A stretch of 64,000 nucleotides of DNA, taken from assembly GCA_030704615.1 (NCBI GenBank), contig CM060731.1, positions 31,124,001-31,188,000 of the forward strand, read 5' to 3'. The first letter of the stretch is position 1; every line of letters begins with the position of its first letter. The notes beneath the pieces were generated by a model, which was not told the origin of the DNA, did no database searches, and saw only the letters and a list, made by a program, of their open reading frames with translations. This document shows positions 1 through 11,830 of the stretch, one piece after another. The position numbers were made by a program, and so were the translations under genes. This stretch comes from Takakia lepidozioides (taxonomy: Eukaryota; Streptophyta; Takakiopsida; Takakiales; Takakiaceae).

Positions 1-2228
1 AATCTATAGAATATTCTAGTTTGCTTGCGTGAGCATGCGCACACGGTACCCAACCTCAGCATGACCACTTTCCTAACGCTGTCCTAACTGCTGTCGGAGC
101 ACAGAGTGAACACGTGCATGTGAACACAACTCATGGTTATAGGAGTAACACTCTCGGTAATTCAACAAAAATGCAAGGAGTACTCAGATTATTGAGTTTA
201 GGAGGGTTTTGTTGGCGGAAAAAACTGAAAAAAGAATCCAGAAACAAAAAAGATAATTATGCTAGAGAAACTCATTGTGCTCACGTGAGCAGATATCCAG
301 TTACAATAAGCACTTTGGATCCCTTGCCAACAATTCGAGAATATATTGTGGCTACAAACATCAAAAAGTTTGGGTTGCGTGAACGTATTCTCAGTTTCTA
401 TGTAGAATATTCTCAGAATAATTTGGGATTCTAGGGAGTATTTTGTTCTGCTCGAGTGAGCATGCTCTTGGCATGAGAACTCTCCGAAACATGAAATATT
501 TTGAGTTTGGATAGTTTCGTTGGCGAAATAAAAGCAAAAAATAAACTGAGAGGAAAAAGGAAAAACTGAAATCATACAGATGGTTTTGCAGGAGAGCATA
601 TTCTCAAAATCAATTGTGGGTGTATATTATCGCGAGAGCAAAGTTTTTAGTAGTTTTCTTGAAAATATTTTTCAGATAGTTTCACGATTTTGGAATGTTG
701 TTGAATCTTTTGGAGAATATTTGGAAGTATTCCTCTCAGGGGCTACCCAAACATCCTACTAAAAGGTTAGCTTAACTCTTGTTCACCGGTCCTCTCCCCT
801 TCTCCCTCCACCCTTTCCTAGCCTCCTTCCTCTACGTCATAGCCATAGGAGCAGATGAGGAGACAATTTGCAAAGGGCAGCTGCTTGAAAACCGTGCGCC
901 AATTTAGATTTAGCACTTGGGTGGGGGTACTACTGAAAGACAAGGGTGGTGCTATGTGCAGCTATTTCCAGATCTTCATAAAGATCCGGGGGTCAATCCT
1001 TCAACCGTCCATTGGGCCCTCAAAGGCATGTGCATTGAGCAGTAGGCTCTATAAATTTGCTGGACATTACACTTCAACTTTATCTGGTAGAGAACTATGT
1101 TTAGTAGCGATCCCACAGGGTGTAAAGTGTAAAGTTAACCAGTCAAGGGTCAGGCAGCTGAGTTTTTGAGCTGGATTGACAAAAGTGCGCTATCTAGTTC
1201 AGAGACCTTGCTTGTTTTGTAGTGTCAATGAGGAGGTGCTTATAGTCCAGTAGTCCAGATCATACTAGAACCTGTTGAACCAGGATGCATTCAAGTAAAT
1301 TTGCTGCATCATTCCCATTACTTGATTCAGATCTGCTAACCGCACTCCAAATTTGGTCAAAACTACAGCAAATGTAGAGAGTGCAACAGGTGGGCAGCCT
1401 CCAGTTGCATATTGATTGTTTTGGGGGGCCAGGACAAGCTTTGCAGCCCCTGACAGCACAAGCCTGAGAGGGACAGTCCCAAATCAGGGAACTTGAATCA
1501 ATCAAATTAGTAATCATTCACTGAAAGAAAATTGTGACTTCTTCAGGCATTCCTATGAAGGAAGAGGATGCAGTCAATTCTAGGGCCACTAGGAGTGAAA
1601 ATGTATCCAGAGTTGGGATGCACCTGAGAAGAATGACCACTCTCTCCAATTTGCCTGGTGCGACAAGAATGCAATGACGCTGAACATCACTGCTTCACTG
1701 ATTAAGAATATAGTGGAAACATCAGTAGCCAAAGTTCAACAACAGGAAGTACACCCAGAAATGTTCTTACCTCTTCTGCTGCTCCCCATGGAATGGAGGG
1801 AGGGAGGAAGGAATGTAGTTTATTAATGCCACTGGAGCCAAGAAGGGCTCTATGGGACAGCAACACACAACAGCCAAGCTTAGAAGCCCTCTCTGTTAAA
1901 GAGCAGATGCTTCTTTTAAAAACCTGCTGATTAGCAAATGTTAGTTTGAAGAGAAAAGACCTCTCAAACTTGTAGTACAAAAGTCTACTTACTAACATCT
2001 CGCATCACCCTCCCCCAGGTGGGTGGAAGTGAAAAATGACATGGCCTTCACCTCCTCTGGTGTCTTTGCACAAGAGATGTAAGCAGGCCACACTTGTGAT
2101 TCATAACAAACCAGGACTGGAGCAGCACCCTCCCGGGTAGCTGCTACACAGAAGTACCAGGTTACTGTACCCAACAATGTAACCGAAAAGCTTACCCTGG
2201 TTATGCTTAACGCTAGTTACAGTAAGTG
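1..2228. other. Stretch without a recognised gene; 3' flank of the PPI1-like gene
   Basis: I see no convincing coding region here. Positions 1-760 are AT-rich and contain loosely repeated words: GTGAGCATG near 30 and 456, and a TTTNGTTGGCG(A/G)AA block near 208 and 507. This suggests an old local duplication or transposon debris. On the minus strand, TTTATT at 1819-1824 reads as AATAAA and lies about 405 bp past the PPI1-like stop, so it could be its polyadenylation signal. Confidence 0.4.
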
Positions 2229-4661
2229 CTAATGTGAATAGCTGTGAGATGGAGACACATCAGGTATCTGCCTCCACTGTGTGCCCTCATTATATGCTCC
2301 TGAAGGCTGAGCAAACTTTTTTCTCAGAAAAATAAGAGCTAGAACTGCGATAAGTACCACTGCAATTGAGATAACCAGCCAAATTTGGCGGGGCAGGCCA
2401 AAAAGATTGTGTTGGGTTGATTTCTCTGCAACTGCAGCCAGTTTGGTACGAGCTGTGTTGCCCCGTGCTGCTTTTGCTGCCCCTACTTTTGCCCTTGCTT
2501 TTGGGGAAGATGAGGCCCCTGACCGCCGTGGATTGTTATTTACCTTTTTCTCTTCCCTCAAAGGTGCCTCAACTTCTTGCACATCCTCACTGCTTTCGGA
2601 GGGTGGCGTTGTGTCCAATGGGCTAGATGTCTCTGTGGATACTGCTGCAGCAGCTTTCTTGCGAGCTTTTTTCTCCTTCTCCTTCTCCCTCCTCTCTGCC
2701 TCCTTCTGGGCCCGAGCCAGTGCCTTCGACTGCGACCGCTCTGCCATGCGGCGCTTCCGCTCCTCTGCCTCCTTGGCTTTCACCATCTCCTCTGCCCGCC
2801 GCTTCTCCTTTGTCTCTGCTGCCTCCTTCTCACTCTCAAACTGGGTTGTATCTTTTTCTACGGAGTCACTACTGCCAACCGTCACTGACACAGAGGGCTC
2901 TGCAGCTGTTTCTTCAACCTGTTTCTCTCTGGAAAGAGTTGGCTCCGTGATCACATTCGAAGTCAACATTTTGCTATCCTTACCACCTACTGCCTTGGAT
3001 TTCCCACCCTTCACTTGTACATCAGCTCTCCCCGCGCTCCCTGCCTGTGGGGCATCATCAGCAGATGCTGTCTTGGCCTGGGAATCAAGAGCACTGGGGG
3101 CTCCATCAGTGTAACTGGAAAGCAGCGGAGGTTCCTCATCTGGACCCAGAGAACGCCCATCCAGGGTCTCCAGTCGCCTCAACGTACTCCTCTCATTATT
3201 CTTTACATAATTAGCACGAAACTCAGCATTGCTATTCCAGAGCGCAAGCATTTGTTCCACCTGTGCATTACAAAACACTTCTACTGCCTTCTTGTCATTC
3301 CTCTGAGCAATTTGTTTTGCTGTCTGGATTTCCCGCTTATTGTTAAAGAAATCATCATTTCGTGCATACTCTCGATGATTAAGAGAGTGGACAGCCTCAT
3401 AAGCCTCCTGTCTTGATCGATTGGCCACAGCCAGCTGCTCCTGAAGATCGCGCAGGGCGTTCTCCACCTGCCTCAACTCTTTCTCGATGGTGAGTCTATT
3501 GCTACCGGCTGCATGTAACTCCGACTCCAGCTCCTTGTACTTCTCATTCAAAGGTTTCAGCTGCTCTTCAATGCCCTCCCGTTGTCCCAGAGACTCGCTG
3601 ACTTCGGCGTAGAATGCTGCGTTGGCCCGGACCTGCTCGCGTGATGCTCCTAGCTGCTTTATGTCCCGTAGCAGCTGCTTCTCCTCGCGCAGGGGCATAC
3701 TCTCATGCTGAATCCTGTACTCCAAGTACGCTATCTGATCATCAAGATCCCCTTCTGACATAGGTAGGTCCCGACCCCTCTCGCGCGCCATGGTATTCAG
3801 TCTTTTGAGTGATGCTTTGAGGGGAAGCATTTCCTGCTGCTTGGCTCGAAATACGTGCAGGCACTCCCCCTCATGCTGCCTCGCAGCTTTCCACCTATCC
3901 CGCACCTCATTGCAGCTTGTCTTCTTCAGATGCATCGCTGCGTTGATCAGATCACGTTCATCTGTCTTCTCTTTAAGACGCTGTTGTGCCACAATAAGCT
4001 CGTTTCTGCCTTTAGTGTCAAGAGACCTCGGCACTCGCACCATATAAAAAAAGTGCTGCCTCCTCGGGGCTTGCTCCAACCCTCTCCCTTCAGGCTCCGG
4101 CCCAGATCCAAGCACACCACTCCCAGCAACTTCCCAGCCCGAATTGCCATTAGGAATACCTACAGGACCATCCACGCTTGTCCATCCAGACACCGAAGTT
4201 CCTCCAGCCACAGTCCAGCCACTATCAGCCTCTGCGTCGGCGTTGCCAATAGGGATCTCAGGGCTTCCTTTGCTGACTTCAGTAACCGCTTCGTCTCTCA
4301 CCTCCTCCAAATCATTCTCAATTGGGTTTGCCTCTACTTCAGCAACACTGTCCGTTGCCTCTGCCTCGGACGCATCTGCCTCAGGAACAGTCTCCCCCTC
4401 CCTCGCTGTCTCCTCAGAGACATGCCCATCATCGCTCCCATTTGTAAATGTCACCGCCGTTTCCTCACTCACCCTGCCATTTTCCACCGCCTCCTCCTCT
4501 GTTGCAAGGGGCACATTCAATCTCCCCGAATTCTTCTTTCCCTTGCCCCCGACAGCAGAAGGTGACAGAGGCCCATCACCCACGTTACCCACAACCGATT
4601 TCCTCGGATTCCCAGTCTCCACATCATCAGATCCAAGTTCCGGTAGCATCTCTGCCCCCAT
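2229..4661 (-). CDS. PPI1: Proton pump interactor 1-like protein (PPI1 family)
   Basis: One open frame of 810 residues. Residues about 1-200 are acidic and low in complexity. From about 203 (HFFYMVRVPR) begins the conserved coiled-coil block of the plant PPI family, with DERD, NEVRDRWKAAR, DLDDQIAYLEYRIQHES and NDDFFNNKREI recognisable. A Lys/Glu-rich segment follows, then a C-terminal hydrophobic helix at about 759-778 followed by RKK, which would anchor the protein in the ER or plasma membrane with the bulk in the cytosol. Family members bind the autoinhibitory C-terminus of the plasma-membrane H+-ATPase and stimulate it. I chose the ATG at 4661 because the codons upstream read through a good splice acceptor (TTGGTTTGCAG, ending at 4710), which implies an intron in the 5' leader. 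The 28 residues after the helix are a somewhat long tail. Family assignment is firm; binding to the pump is inferred. Confidence 0.87.
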   Translation of the reverse strand: MGAEMLPELGSDDVETGNPRKSVVGNVGDGPLSPSAVGGKGKKNSGRLNVPLATEEEAVENGRVSEETAVTFTNGSDDGHVSEETAREGETVPEADASEAEATDSVAEVEANPIENDLEEVRDEAVTEVSKGSPEIPIGNADAEADSGWTVAGGTSVSGWTSVDGPVGIPNGNSGWEVAGSGVLGSGPEPEGRGLEQAPRRQHFFYMVRVPRSLDTKGRNELIVAQQRLKEKTDERDLINAAMHLKKTSCNEVRDRWKAARQHEGECLHVFRAKQQEMLPLKASLKRLNTMARERGRDLPMSEGDLDDQIAYLEYRIQHESMPLREEKQLLRDIKQLGASREQVRANAAFYAEVSESLGQREGIEEQLKPLNEKYKELESELHAAGSNRLTIEKELRQVENALRDLQEQLAVANRSRQEAYEAVHSLNHREYARNDDFFNNKREIQTAKQIAQRNDKKAVEVFCNAQVEQMLALWNSNAEFRANYVKNNERSTLRRLETLDGRSLGPDEEPPLLSSYTDGAPSALDSQAKTASADDAPQAGSAGRADVQVKGGKSKAVGGKDSKMLTSNVITEPTLSREKQVEETAAEPSVSVTVGSSDSVEKDTTQFESEKEAAETKEKRRAEEMVKAKEAEERKRRMAERSQSKALARAQKEAERREKEKEKKARKKAAAAVSTETSSPLDTTPPSESSEDVQEVEAPLREEKKVNNNPRRSGASSSPKARAKVGAAKAARGNTARTKLAAVAEKSTQHNLFGLPRQIWLVISIAVVLIAVLALIFLRKKFAQPSGAYNEGTQWRQIPDVSPSHSYSH

Positions 4662-7600
4662 CCACAGCCCTAGCACAAGCAGTTCACGATAAAAGCCCCG
4701 TCTTTGAACCTGCAAACCAAACCACAAGCTGATCTTAGCCTTGCAGATCCAACTACCTTTGCCAGTGAACACAAAATGTGTGCGGAGTGTAGACAGACAC
4801 CTTCGAATCCGATGCCAGCCAGATCTGATGCTTCAGCAAAGCTGCCTGATATTGAAACCACGCTCCCCCACAAACCCACTCGCGATCTAACCTCGTATAC
4901 CCTAACCGCGCATGCTCAGACGAAGGAGGTTGCCATTCAGAGATCTGAATTGCATCACAACCAACACTCTCAGATCACTGTTGCTGCGGATGACACTGCG
5001 ACAGAAGAGTAACTGCAGACGTAGACTAGACCCTCCAATTTTCTCTCGTTGCTTTCTAGGGCACGTTATATCCCCGAGGCTCGAAGTTGCATCACTGTAG
5101 ACCCGCCCTCCCTTGGGGGATCTTCCACGTCACACTGCTGCGTGGGGTGTTACCTGCAGGGAGGTAGTTTTTCTGTACAGCTGTACATTTACATCGATCT
5201 GGGCCGTAGAGGTTCTCCGTCCCTTACAGCACAGGGGAGGAGGCTTTTTCTTGAGGGACTGACAGTACCCACAAACAGATCACACCAGTGTACAGTGTAT
5301 CTAAAGATACCATGTTGAAAATCGTAGATAGAACAACAGAAGAGGATTGATAGAAGCTCTCCACCCAACCATAGAAGCACACAGCATGAACAATTGATTT
5401 GTGGCTTCACCCCGTGCTTCTTATATTCTAGCTAGGCTAAAAGCAATCACTAAGACTTGCCTTTTATTAGACCTACTTTTACTATATATGTCAAGTAGTC
5501 CCAGAATGGACTAGCTTTAACTTTGAGTATGGAGAAGAAAGATGGGGAGAGGGAGAGCACAGGTCATGTGTCCGTCTGTGTATACTCGATTCTTACGTTA
5601 TTGCCCACTTGAGCTACTTCCTCGGATTCGAATCCTACTACCTTGCTGTGTAAGGTAGTATCTTCTGACTTCTTGTGAGGGACTCCTCCTAGGTGGATTC
5701 ACACGTCTCTGCTTTTTAGCTTTGTGTACTGGTAAGAGTGAGGACAGATGGCAAGCCTGGGAAGACGGTGGCTCACAAGGGTGGTGGTCCAATCGTGCTG
5801 TACACCCTGCTCCAGCGTTTGGGTCTCTCTCCACTCTCTGGGTTTTTTTTTTGGAGAGATGAGGGGCTCATTATTTTAGATGTAACAGATTAGATGATAG
5901 AGCACAGGACTGTCTATAGGTGATGGAGACAACTTTCCACTCACTCAGAAAGCTTCGATTGCGGAGAATGTTGTATCAGGTCCGTGTCAGTTTCTGAACG
6001 TTCTGTAAATTGAAGTCCTGTCAACACTGTGCGAACAAGATGGGGTTTACTGTTGGTTGGGAGAAGGGTGTTAAAACATCAGGATTGTTGTGGCACAAGA
6101 ACTCATGCATCCTGCAAGGCCTCTAGCGATTTTGCTGCAGGACTTGTGTGTGGGTTGATTTGAACAGCAAGATTGCAGAGGTTGGGACAGGACCAAACGT
6201 TGCCTTCTTGGCATGACTCTTTTCATGTGGACATCCTTGATGGGCTTTTCTCGAGCAATGCATATTCCGACATCACTACATTAATCCCTTTTTCTGGGCC
6301 GTTTGGTTCCCCCTTTCCCTGTGCAGGTTTCATTTACTGTGTAACACGAATGTTTTGCTAGGTGGTCGGGATTTTGCTTGGCCCCTACTTAGCCTTTTAT
6401 GCCCTAGCTATTGTTGGGATGTCAGCTGTTGTTAGCAGAGTAAATCAAGCGAGATCTGGTCCTTAGCTGTGCATTCAAATGAACATGGAACCGATATCTG
6501 TGGCGGTAATCTCTTTCCTTCGATCACTCACGGGTGCATGCGTCTGTGTAAACTACTATGCTAGCCATAAACCTGGCTATCCTTTCCACAAAGGTTCTGA
6601 CAGTCTCCCTGCATCTGCCCCCAGCACACTGACCTCAATTTTCTCTTCAAGGGAGCTGATTTATGTCGATAGGTGTATACGCAGGATAAGTGAGGATGTA
6701 TAACCCAGCCATTCTCATGTAATGCCTTTGGCCGGTTAACATGGTCGTAGCCCATCCACGCCAAGCTTGCTCTACGTGAAAGGGAAATCTCGATTCCTAC
6801 AATATTTAGCAGGGGCCAGCTCTTTAGTACTCCAACATTTTCTCATGAGCATGATGGGGGATTGATCTGCAAACGTTCCCTTGACTTTTGGCAATGTAAA
6901 TGGGTGGCTAAACAGTGTTGTCACGGGTCCTTTGATCTGCTTTTGCTTTTTTATGATCACAGTTCTTTCGAGAGAGCAATGTATGAGAGCTAGGATGTCT
7001 GTGTGGTCATTGATGACTCTGGAATCAAAGCCTTGATAATACATCTTTCATGAGAACATGATGATGAAGGGTTCTTTGAATATACATATGGAAGTCAAGA
7101 GAGTTCAGGTTGCAACACAACTTGCAGTTTTTGACATGCATGTGTGAAATGAGTTTGAGCTGGGACGAACCCCTTGTATTCTGACTGTGACTTCCCGAAT
7201 TGCATTAGTGCATCCTGGATCCCGGCATATCTCCACAGCTTTGACATGCGGCAAATGATTAACGAGAATGTAAAATGTTAGAGTTTTGCTTCTGCACTAT
7301 CACTACAATCTGCGATCAACGATTCGTATCTGTGAAGGCGAAAGGTCAGGGAGAGACCTGGAGCTGCCAACTGAAGGTTACACTCATTTATGCAGGCACG
7401 AACAGCACCGTTCTTCTTCTTCTTTACTACAGGAAATCTGCAAGAGCTTCTGCATTACTTCAACTGAGATATACATTTAGTTTTCGCATGTACTTCAAAG
7501 GACAGATTCGCAAAATTATAGTGTGTTTCGTGCTTCTGTGTTTGAACTTTCCGGGAAGTCTTTTTGGCTCTTCAAACACTTGGATGTGATCGTGTTGAAA

Positions 7601-7964
7601 AGGATGTCACCGCCAGGCTTTGGCATCCTCCTCCCTCTCCCACAAAACTCAGTTGGCCAAGTTTCTTCTTTACTATATGTTTGAGAATTTTATGTTTGTT
7701 TCTCCCAATTTCTCTTTCTTCCGCTACGTGGGTGCAGTGCTATTCCGAGTAGGCTTCCTTCAATTGTTCGCTATTGTGGCATACGAATTCTGGGAAGCTG
7801 TGCCCCCTTCAATCTCCCTTGTTGGTACGATTGTCTGGAGACTAGAAATTGGGGGAGGAAGGAGTTTATGAAGCGGGTTGTGATTTTCCATTAGAATTTC
7901 TGACTGGCACGCGTCTCCTTCGATCTCCTTCTGGGTTTTTTAGCGCAACTTTCTGACCAGAGCT
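4662..7964. other. Divergent intergenic region and leader of the PPI1-like gene
   Basis: This lies between two divergently read genes. A minus-strand leader intron acceptor falls at 4710-4711. The palindrome GGATTCGAATCC lies near 5622-5633 beside a polymerase III A-box-like word, but no tRNA folds. The string GGGCCGTTTGGTT near 6297 resembles ends seen in some plant DNA transposons, without a matching partner that I can find. A pyrimidine-rich tract at 7880-7940 precedes the next ATG. No coding exon could be supported. Confidence 0.35.
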
Positions 7965-10900
7965 ATGGCTATGGTCACTGGCGCTGTCGCTTCGTCCCCC
8001 GCCTCGCCCTCTGCTCCATGTGACTTGGCCTTACACGAGGCCACCACAACTGTAAAGACCTTTGGCCAGATTGACCAGGAAGGAGATAGCGATTCATTCT
8101 ACAAATTTCAAGTCGACTTTTCTGGCGTGTGTTTTGATCGACTTTTGCAGATCTTGCCACAGGTAGAGGCCGTGTTGAAGAATGTCAAACAACGAGACCT
8201 ACGCCAGGCTAACGCTGCAGGATAGCAGAGATTCTCAAGTGGTGTATGTGTGTGGGATTTGGTTTACCTCAGATTTCAGCGTCTCCATCTTGGATGGCAG
8301 TCATGCTTATCTCCTCGCTGGTACTCTTGCAGCCTTCCCCACTCAACAACGATGCAGATCACTCGAGGTTGCCCACTCTAGATTAATAATATGGAGTGTT
8401 CGTCAACTGCTACTTTTTCCATGCTTTCTTCCCGCCATCAATATGAGTACATTGACAGTCTAGAAACAATTACCAGGGCCAGTGGGAGGCAATCACCTAG
8501 AAACACACAGAGCTCAAGATTTGTAGAGCCGTGTCAAGGACATGAATTTTGACATTGAGGGATTTTTCCTCTCAAGACAGAGAGGGGGTTTCTGAGAGGA
8601 AGGGGAAACCACCTAGAGACTAAGCCTGGAGTAGGAAGTCAGGGATGGACAAATGACGTCTGGTATTGGATACATGCATTAGATTATTTATGCACAGTCG
8701 TGTACGTATCACACGCTCCAGAAATTAGATGAGGTATGAATTGATGAATCCATTCTGTGGGGTGTACTGGTGGGCAGCTTCCAAAGAGATTGTTGAAGCA
8801 GGTGCCAGGGAGTTGCATATATCAGAGATCGAGTATCTGGACCAACTGCACATCTATCTCACTAAACAGTATCCGCATGTCGCCTACCGCTTCTCGTCTG
8901 TCGGCGATGACAAACTTGCAAGTCTTTCACCTCTGGACATATCTCCACTCTCCTTCATCTTTAACTAGTGTACAAATATTAGGCACCAGGCCGATCCCCA
9001 TCCAGTTAGTGATGTCTCTTTTTCAATTCAAAGTTTCAAATTGTGTGGTTGTCTGAAAATTTCGTAGTTCAGGTATATCATGACTTCCAACAAGAGGGAG
9101 AGGGAGAGGGAGAGGGAGAGGGAAATGGAGATGTATACATACACAAAAATCAGATTGTGATTGCCATGTATAAGTTGAAGACATGTAGTCAGATTGGTCT
9201 GGGTGGAGGAGCAAATTAAAGTGGGGTAGAAAGAGGGAGACAGGTTATACTCAGAGATGGCTTCATCAATTTTAGAAAGAAAGATCCCAAGTTTGAAGTA
9301 ACGATCAACGTGCAAATATTGAATACAGTTACCACATGCTTTGCGCAGTTGACATGCTCTGTGAACAAGGAGGGCGTGGTGCCGCGCACATTCAAGTTAA
9401 CCTTGAGGAAAGCCCCTGAAATTGGAAGAGCTGCATTTGAAATCATGGGTCGGTTGATGAATGCCTACACTAGACAAAAAGTGAGTGAGTCCAAGGTTGT
9501 GGATCTTGGAGATTTCATGCATTTTCTCAGAGATTTCAAGCGCATCTGGGTCAGCAGTCACCTAAGCGTAACCAATCAATCCATAGGAGCAGGGCTTGAG
9601 TCGTATTTGATTCTTCCCGCATTCCCCTGGATGTTGTCATTTCTTTGAGCTTTCTGCGGACGTTGTAAAGTTCCATTTCATGTCATTTCATTTCTTCCTT
9701 CTGAACACTTCTTCTTCTATTGCCCTCTATACTACGAGATCCGTGGGAGATTCAACTGTCTATTCTGTGCAACCCAATCTGTCACTGAAGTTTTCCCTTA
9801 TGAGGATCAGAAATGCTTGGCAGCTTATCTGCATAAGGCCTTGGCCCTTAGGCAATCCCTTGAGCAGTAGTTGCTTCTAGGCTGCTTTTGGTTTTGTCTC
9901 TTCTTTCCTGTTTTCCCCTTTTGTCCCAAAGCTCTTTGAGCTTTCCGCGGACGTTATAAAGTGCCATTTCATTTCATTTCATTTGTGTGTTTTTGTGACG
10001 ATCCTGATTCTTGATGTGAGTAGGAAGAACTGGCACGCAAGACACGTGAAAACGAGCGAAGAAAAGCGGAGGCAGAAGTCTTGCTTGCTCAAATTGGAAG
10101 ACACGACGATGACAAGCGGGAAATGGCTAGAAGATCTTGCACTGAATCTCAGTCCTACGAGGATGACAAGCCCCAGTTTCCTCTGGGATGCTGCTTTCAA
10201 ATTGAGAATAACAAGGATGAGGAGACACTGTGTAGTTGTCAAATTGAGAATTACAACAATGAGGATTACACTCAAACTGAGAATCCTGAGGATGAAAACA
10301 GGTTGGGACTGGAGGCTGAGATACTTGGGCTGGCGATGGAGGGGGAGAAGGAACTGGAAACCTTTAAAAGGCCCACTAATTTGGACAGATTTAGAGCAGG
10401 AGGCAGGGCTTGGAATCAAACTAAGGAATTGAAGTATGGAGAGAGGCAAGAAGAGGCCAATATCTGTGAGCTACTTGGGAGGGAGACCCAAAACAAGACG
10501 GGTTCTGGTTTCGATGCTAGAGGTCTTGAACACTTCAATACCCCACGGGCACTGGTGGTTCCACCAGCAAAGGGCACTGAAGCACTTGTTCAAAATTTAA
10601 CATGTGAAGAGACGTGTGAGTTTTGCAACATAGATGATAATGATCCAAACAGGAGCAGTTCCAGTAGTGGATTTCAAATTGAACACCTGCTCAGTAATGC
10701 CAGCAGCAGTGCATATAAGTCAGGGGAACCTGAATATAGTATGGAGGTGGAGGACAACATATTTGACCTGCTTGAAAAGACGAAAGTCTCAGAGGCTGAT
10801 ATACTGGAATTGCTCGAAAAGTGGCAGGTGGAGACTAAGAGACTCCAGCAAATGAGGAAGGGGAACTCAGGTGATGCACATGGGGTGACTAGAATGGCCA

Positions 10901-11473
10901 CTGTGGGAGGGAGCAACGACAAAGGCGTCCTACCCAGGAAAGATATGCAAAGGTCTGCAGAAATCGTTATGCCTGCAGCTGCAGGCAGAAGTTACACATC
11001 AGGTGCATTATGTGATTGCTTTGATCATTCAGGATGGGAGAAAAAACATCAGCACCCACGGATTTCTGAGTAAGGATTTGATGGATGAATGCCAATTGGA
11101 AGTGGACTACTAAGAAAGTTCCAGAAAGCACAAGAAGTGCCACTAACTAGTGGCGCATTTGACCTTAGATTCTCATTCTGGGGACTAGCATCTGATGCAT
11201 GTTTCACCACATCATTGCTAACTTGGTCAGGTTTAGCCTTAGAGGAGCGTCTGGGTGGCTTCACCCTTGTGAAGAGTACTCCAGAGGCGCACGGGTTAGA
11301 CAGAGCTGCTGGAGAATGGTTAGATTGGTATCTAAAGTGTTGAGTTGTCATATGGCCACACTATTGTGTTTGAAGCTGGACAAGACTCCTTTCATGTGGC
11401 ATTTTCTTGGAGCTGGAACAAGCAGAAGACCACACGGGGAAAAAGGGCTCAGGTTGTCCTTTTCGCCCCTTTC
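7965..11473 (+). CDS. Multi-exon protein-coding gene of unknown function (exon model partial)
   Basis: Four stretches look like consecutive exons. Exon 1 is 7965-8162, from ATG to CACAG|GTAGAG. Exon 2 lies within about 8729-8950 and contains EIVEAGARELHISEIEYLDQ; its borders are uncertain. Exon 3 is 9244-9549, running from acceptor GAGACAG to CTGG|GTCAGC, with VILRDGFINFRKKDPKFE at its start and FKLTLRKAPEIGRAAFEIM inside. Exon 4 runs from 10023 to about 11069. It opens with the charged EELARKTRENERRKAEAE, continues Glu/Asp-rich, and ends at a possible donor TCTGA|GTAAGG before an in-frame stop. An open frame from acceptor GGTCAG at 11230 runs to about 11486, where a LINE fragment begins. Phases are 0 at the start of exon 3. 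I do not recognise the family. The protein would have a folded N-terminal part, then a charged, probably disordered tail. Retrotransposon 3' ends lie in the intron between exons 3 and 4. Confidence 0.5.
9092..9126. repeat. GAGGGA microsatellite
   Basis: About five GAGGGA units in a row, inside the presumed intron before exon 3 of the unknown gene. Confidence 0.85.
9643..9984 (+). repeat. Two retrotransposon 3' ends with ATTTC tails
   Basis: GAGCTTT(C/T)(C/T)GCGGACGTT is followed by (A/G)TAAAG, then CCATTTCATTTC-type tails, at 9643-9695 and again at 9932-9984. The second copy is preceded from about 9800 by sequence that also occurs at 30.2 kb (GCTTGGCAGC, then GCATAAGGC or GCATGAGGC). A reverse copy lies at 12072-12107 and a diverged one at 13601-13650. 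The pentamer tail points to a non-LTR element. Confidence 0.55.
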
Positions 11474-11486
11474 TTTTCCCAAGCCT

Positions 11487-11830
11487 GTCCGGGGTTCTCT
11501 CACCAAAGAGACGCTCTCTTCAAATCTATTAAGGGAATTGTGCCTGTACCCCTGTTTACCAACTTTGAAAGTCTCGAGGCTGAGCCAAAAGCCCAGGCCC
11601 TCCTGAGGCCTAGTTTTTGGGCTAATCACACACAGCAGATTGATACTTGTGTGAAGGGATTTCTAGAGGATATCTGGAAAACCCGGATTAATTCTTTATA
11701 TGGAGGTAAGTCTTACTACCAACGTCAGCCCCTGACAGAGGTAGGTTCTGTCCCTTTTGTTCCCGCTCAAACTGGGCGCGGGGTCAATGGCCACAAGGCT
11801 ACGGCAAACAACGTCTTATGAGTACAATCT
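11487..11830 (+). mobile_element. LINE 3' fragment (5'-truncated)
   Basis: It begins at CTGTCCGGGGTTCTCTC and encodes the element's C-terminal tail ([19 protein letters not shown] and further, to ATANNVL), closing with TTATGA and GTACAATC. It is closely similar to the same part of the near-full-length copies at 46.3-54.4 kb. The 5' truncation fits target-primed reverse transcription. It may have displaced or ended the last exon of the gene upstream. Confidence 0.88.

Noticed and set aside
2407-3114. Long plus-strand open frame opposite the PPI1-like gene
   Set aside because: It is the antisense shadow of a Lys/Glu-rich coding region and is Ser/Phe/Leu-rich as expected from complementing AAG/GAG codons; no domain.
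5611-5635. Possible tRNA or SINE promoter (TAGCTCAAGTGG with GGATTCGAATCC)
   Set aside because: The B-box-like word precedes the A-box-like word in the reading direction and no cloverleaf forms.
6296-6310. GGGCCGTTTGG words here and at 23757 as transposon terminal repeats
   Set aside because: No inverted partner or target-site duplication was found near either copy.
11089-11343. Open frame ASDACFTTSLLTWSGLALEE as a separate gene
   Set aside because: It has no family features and overlaps the probable end of the unknown gene in another frame; codon support is not better than the alternative.
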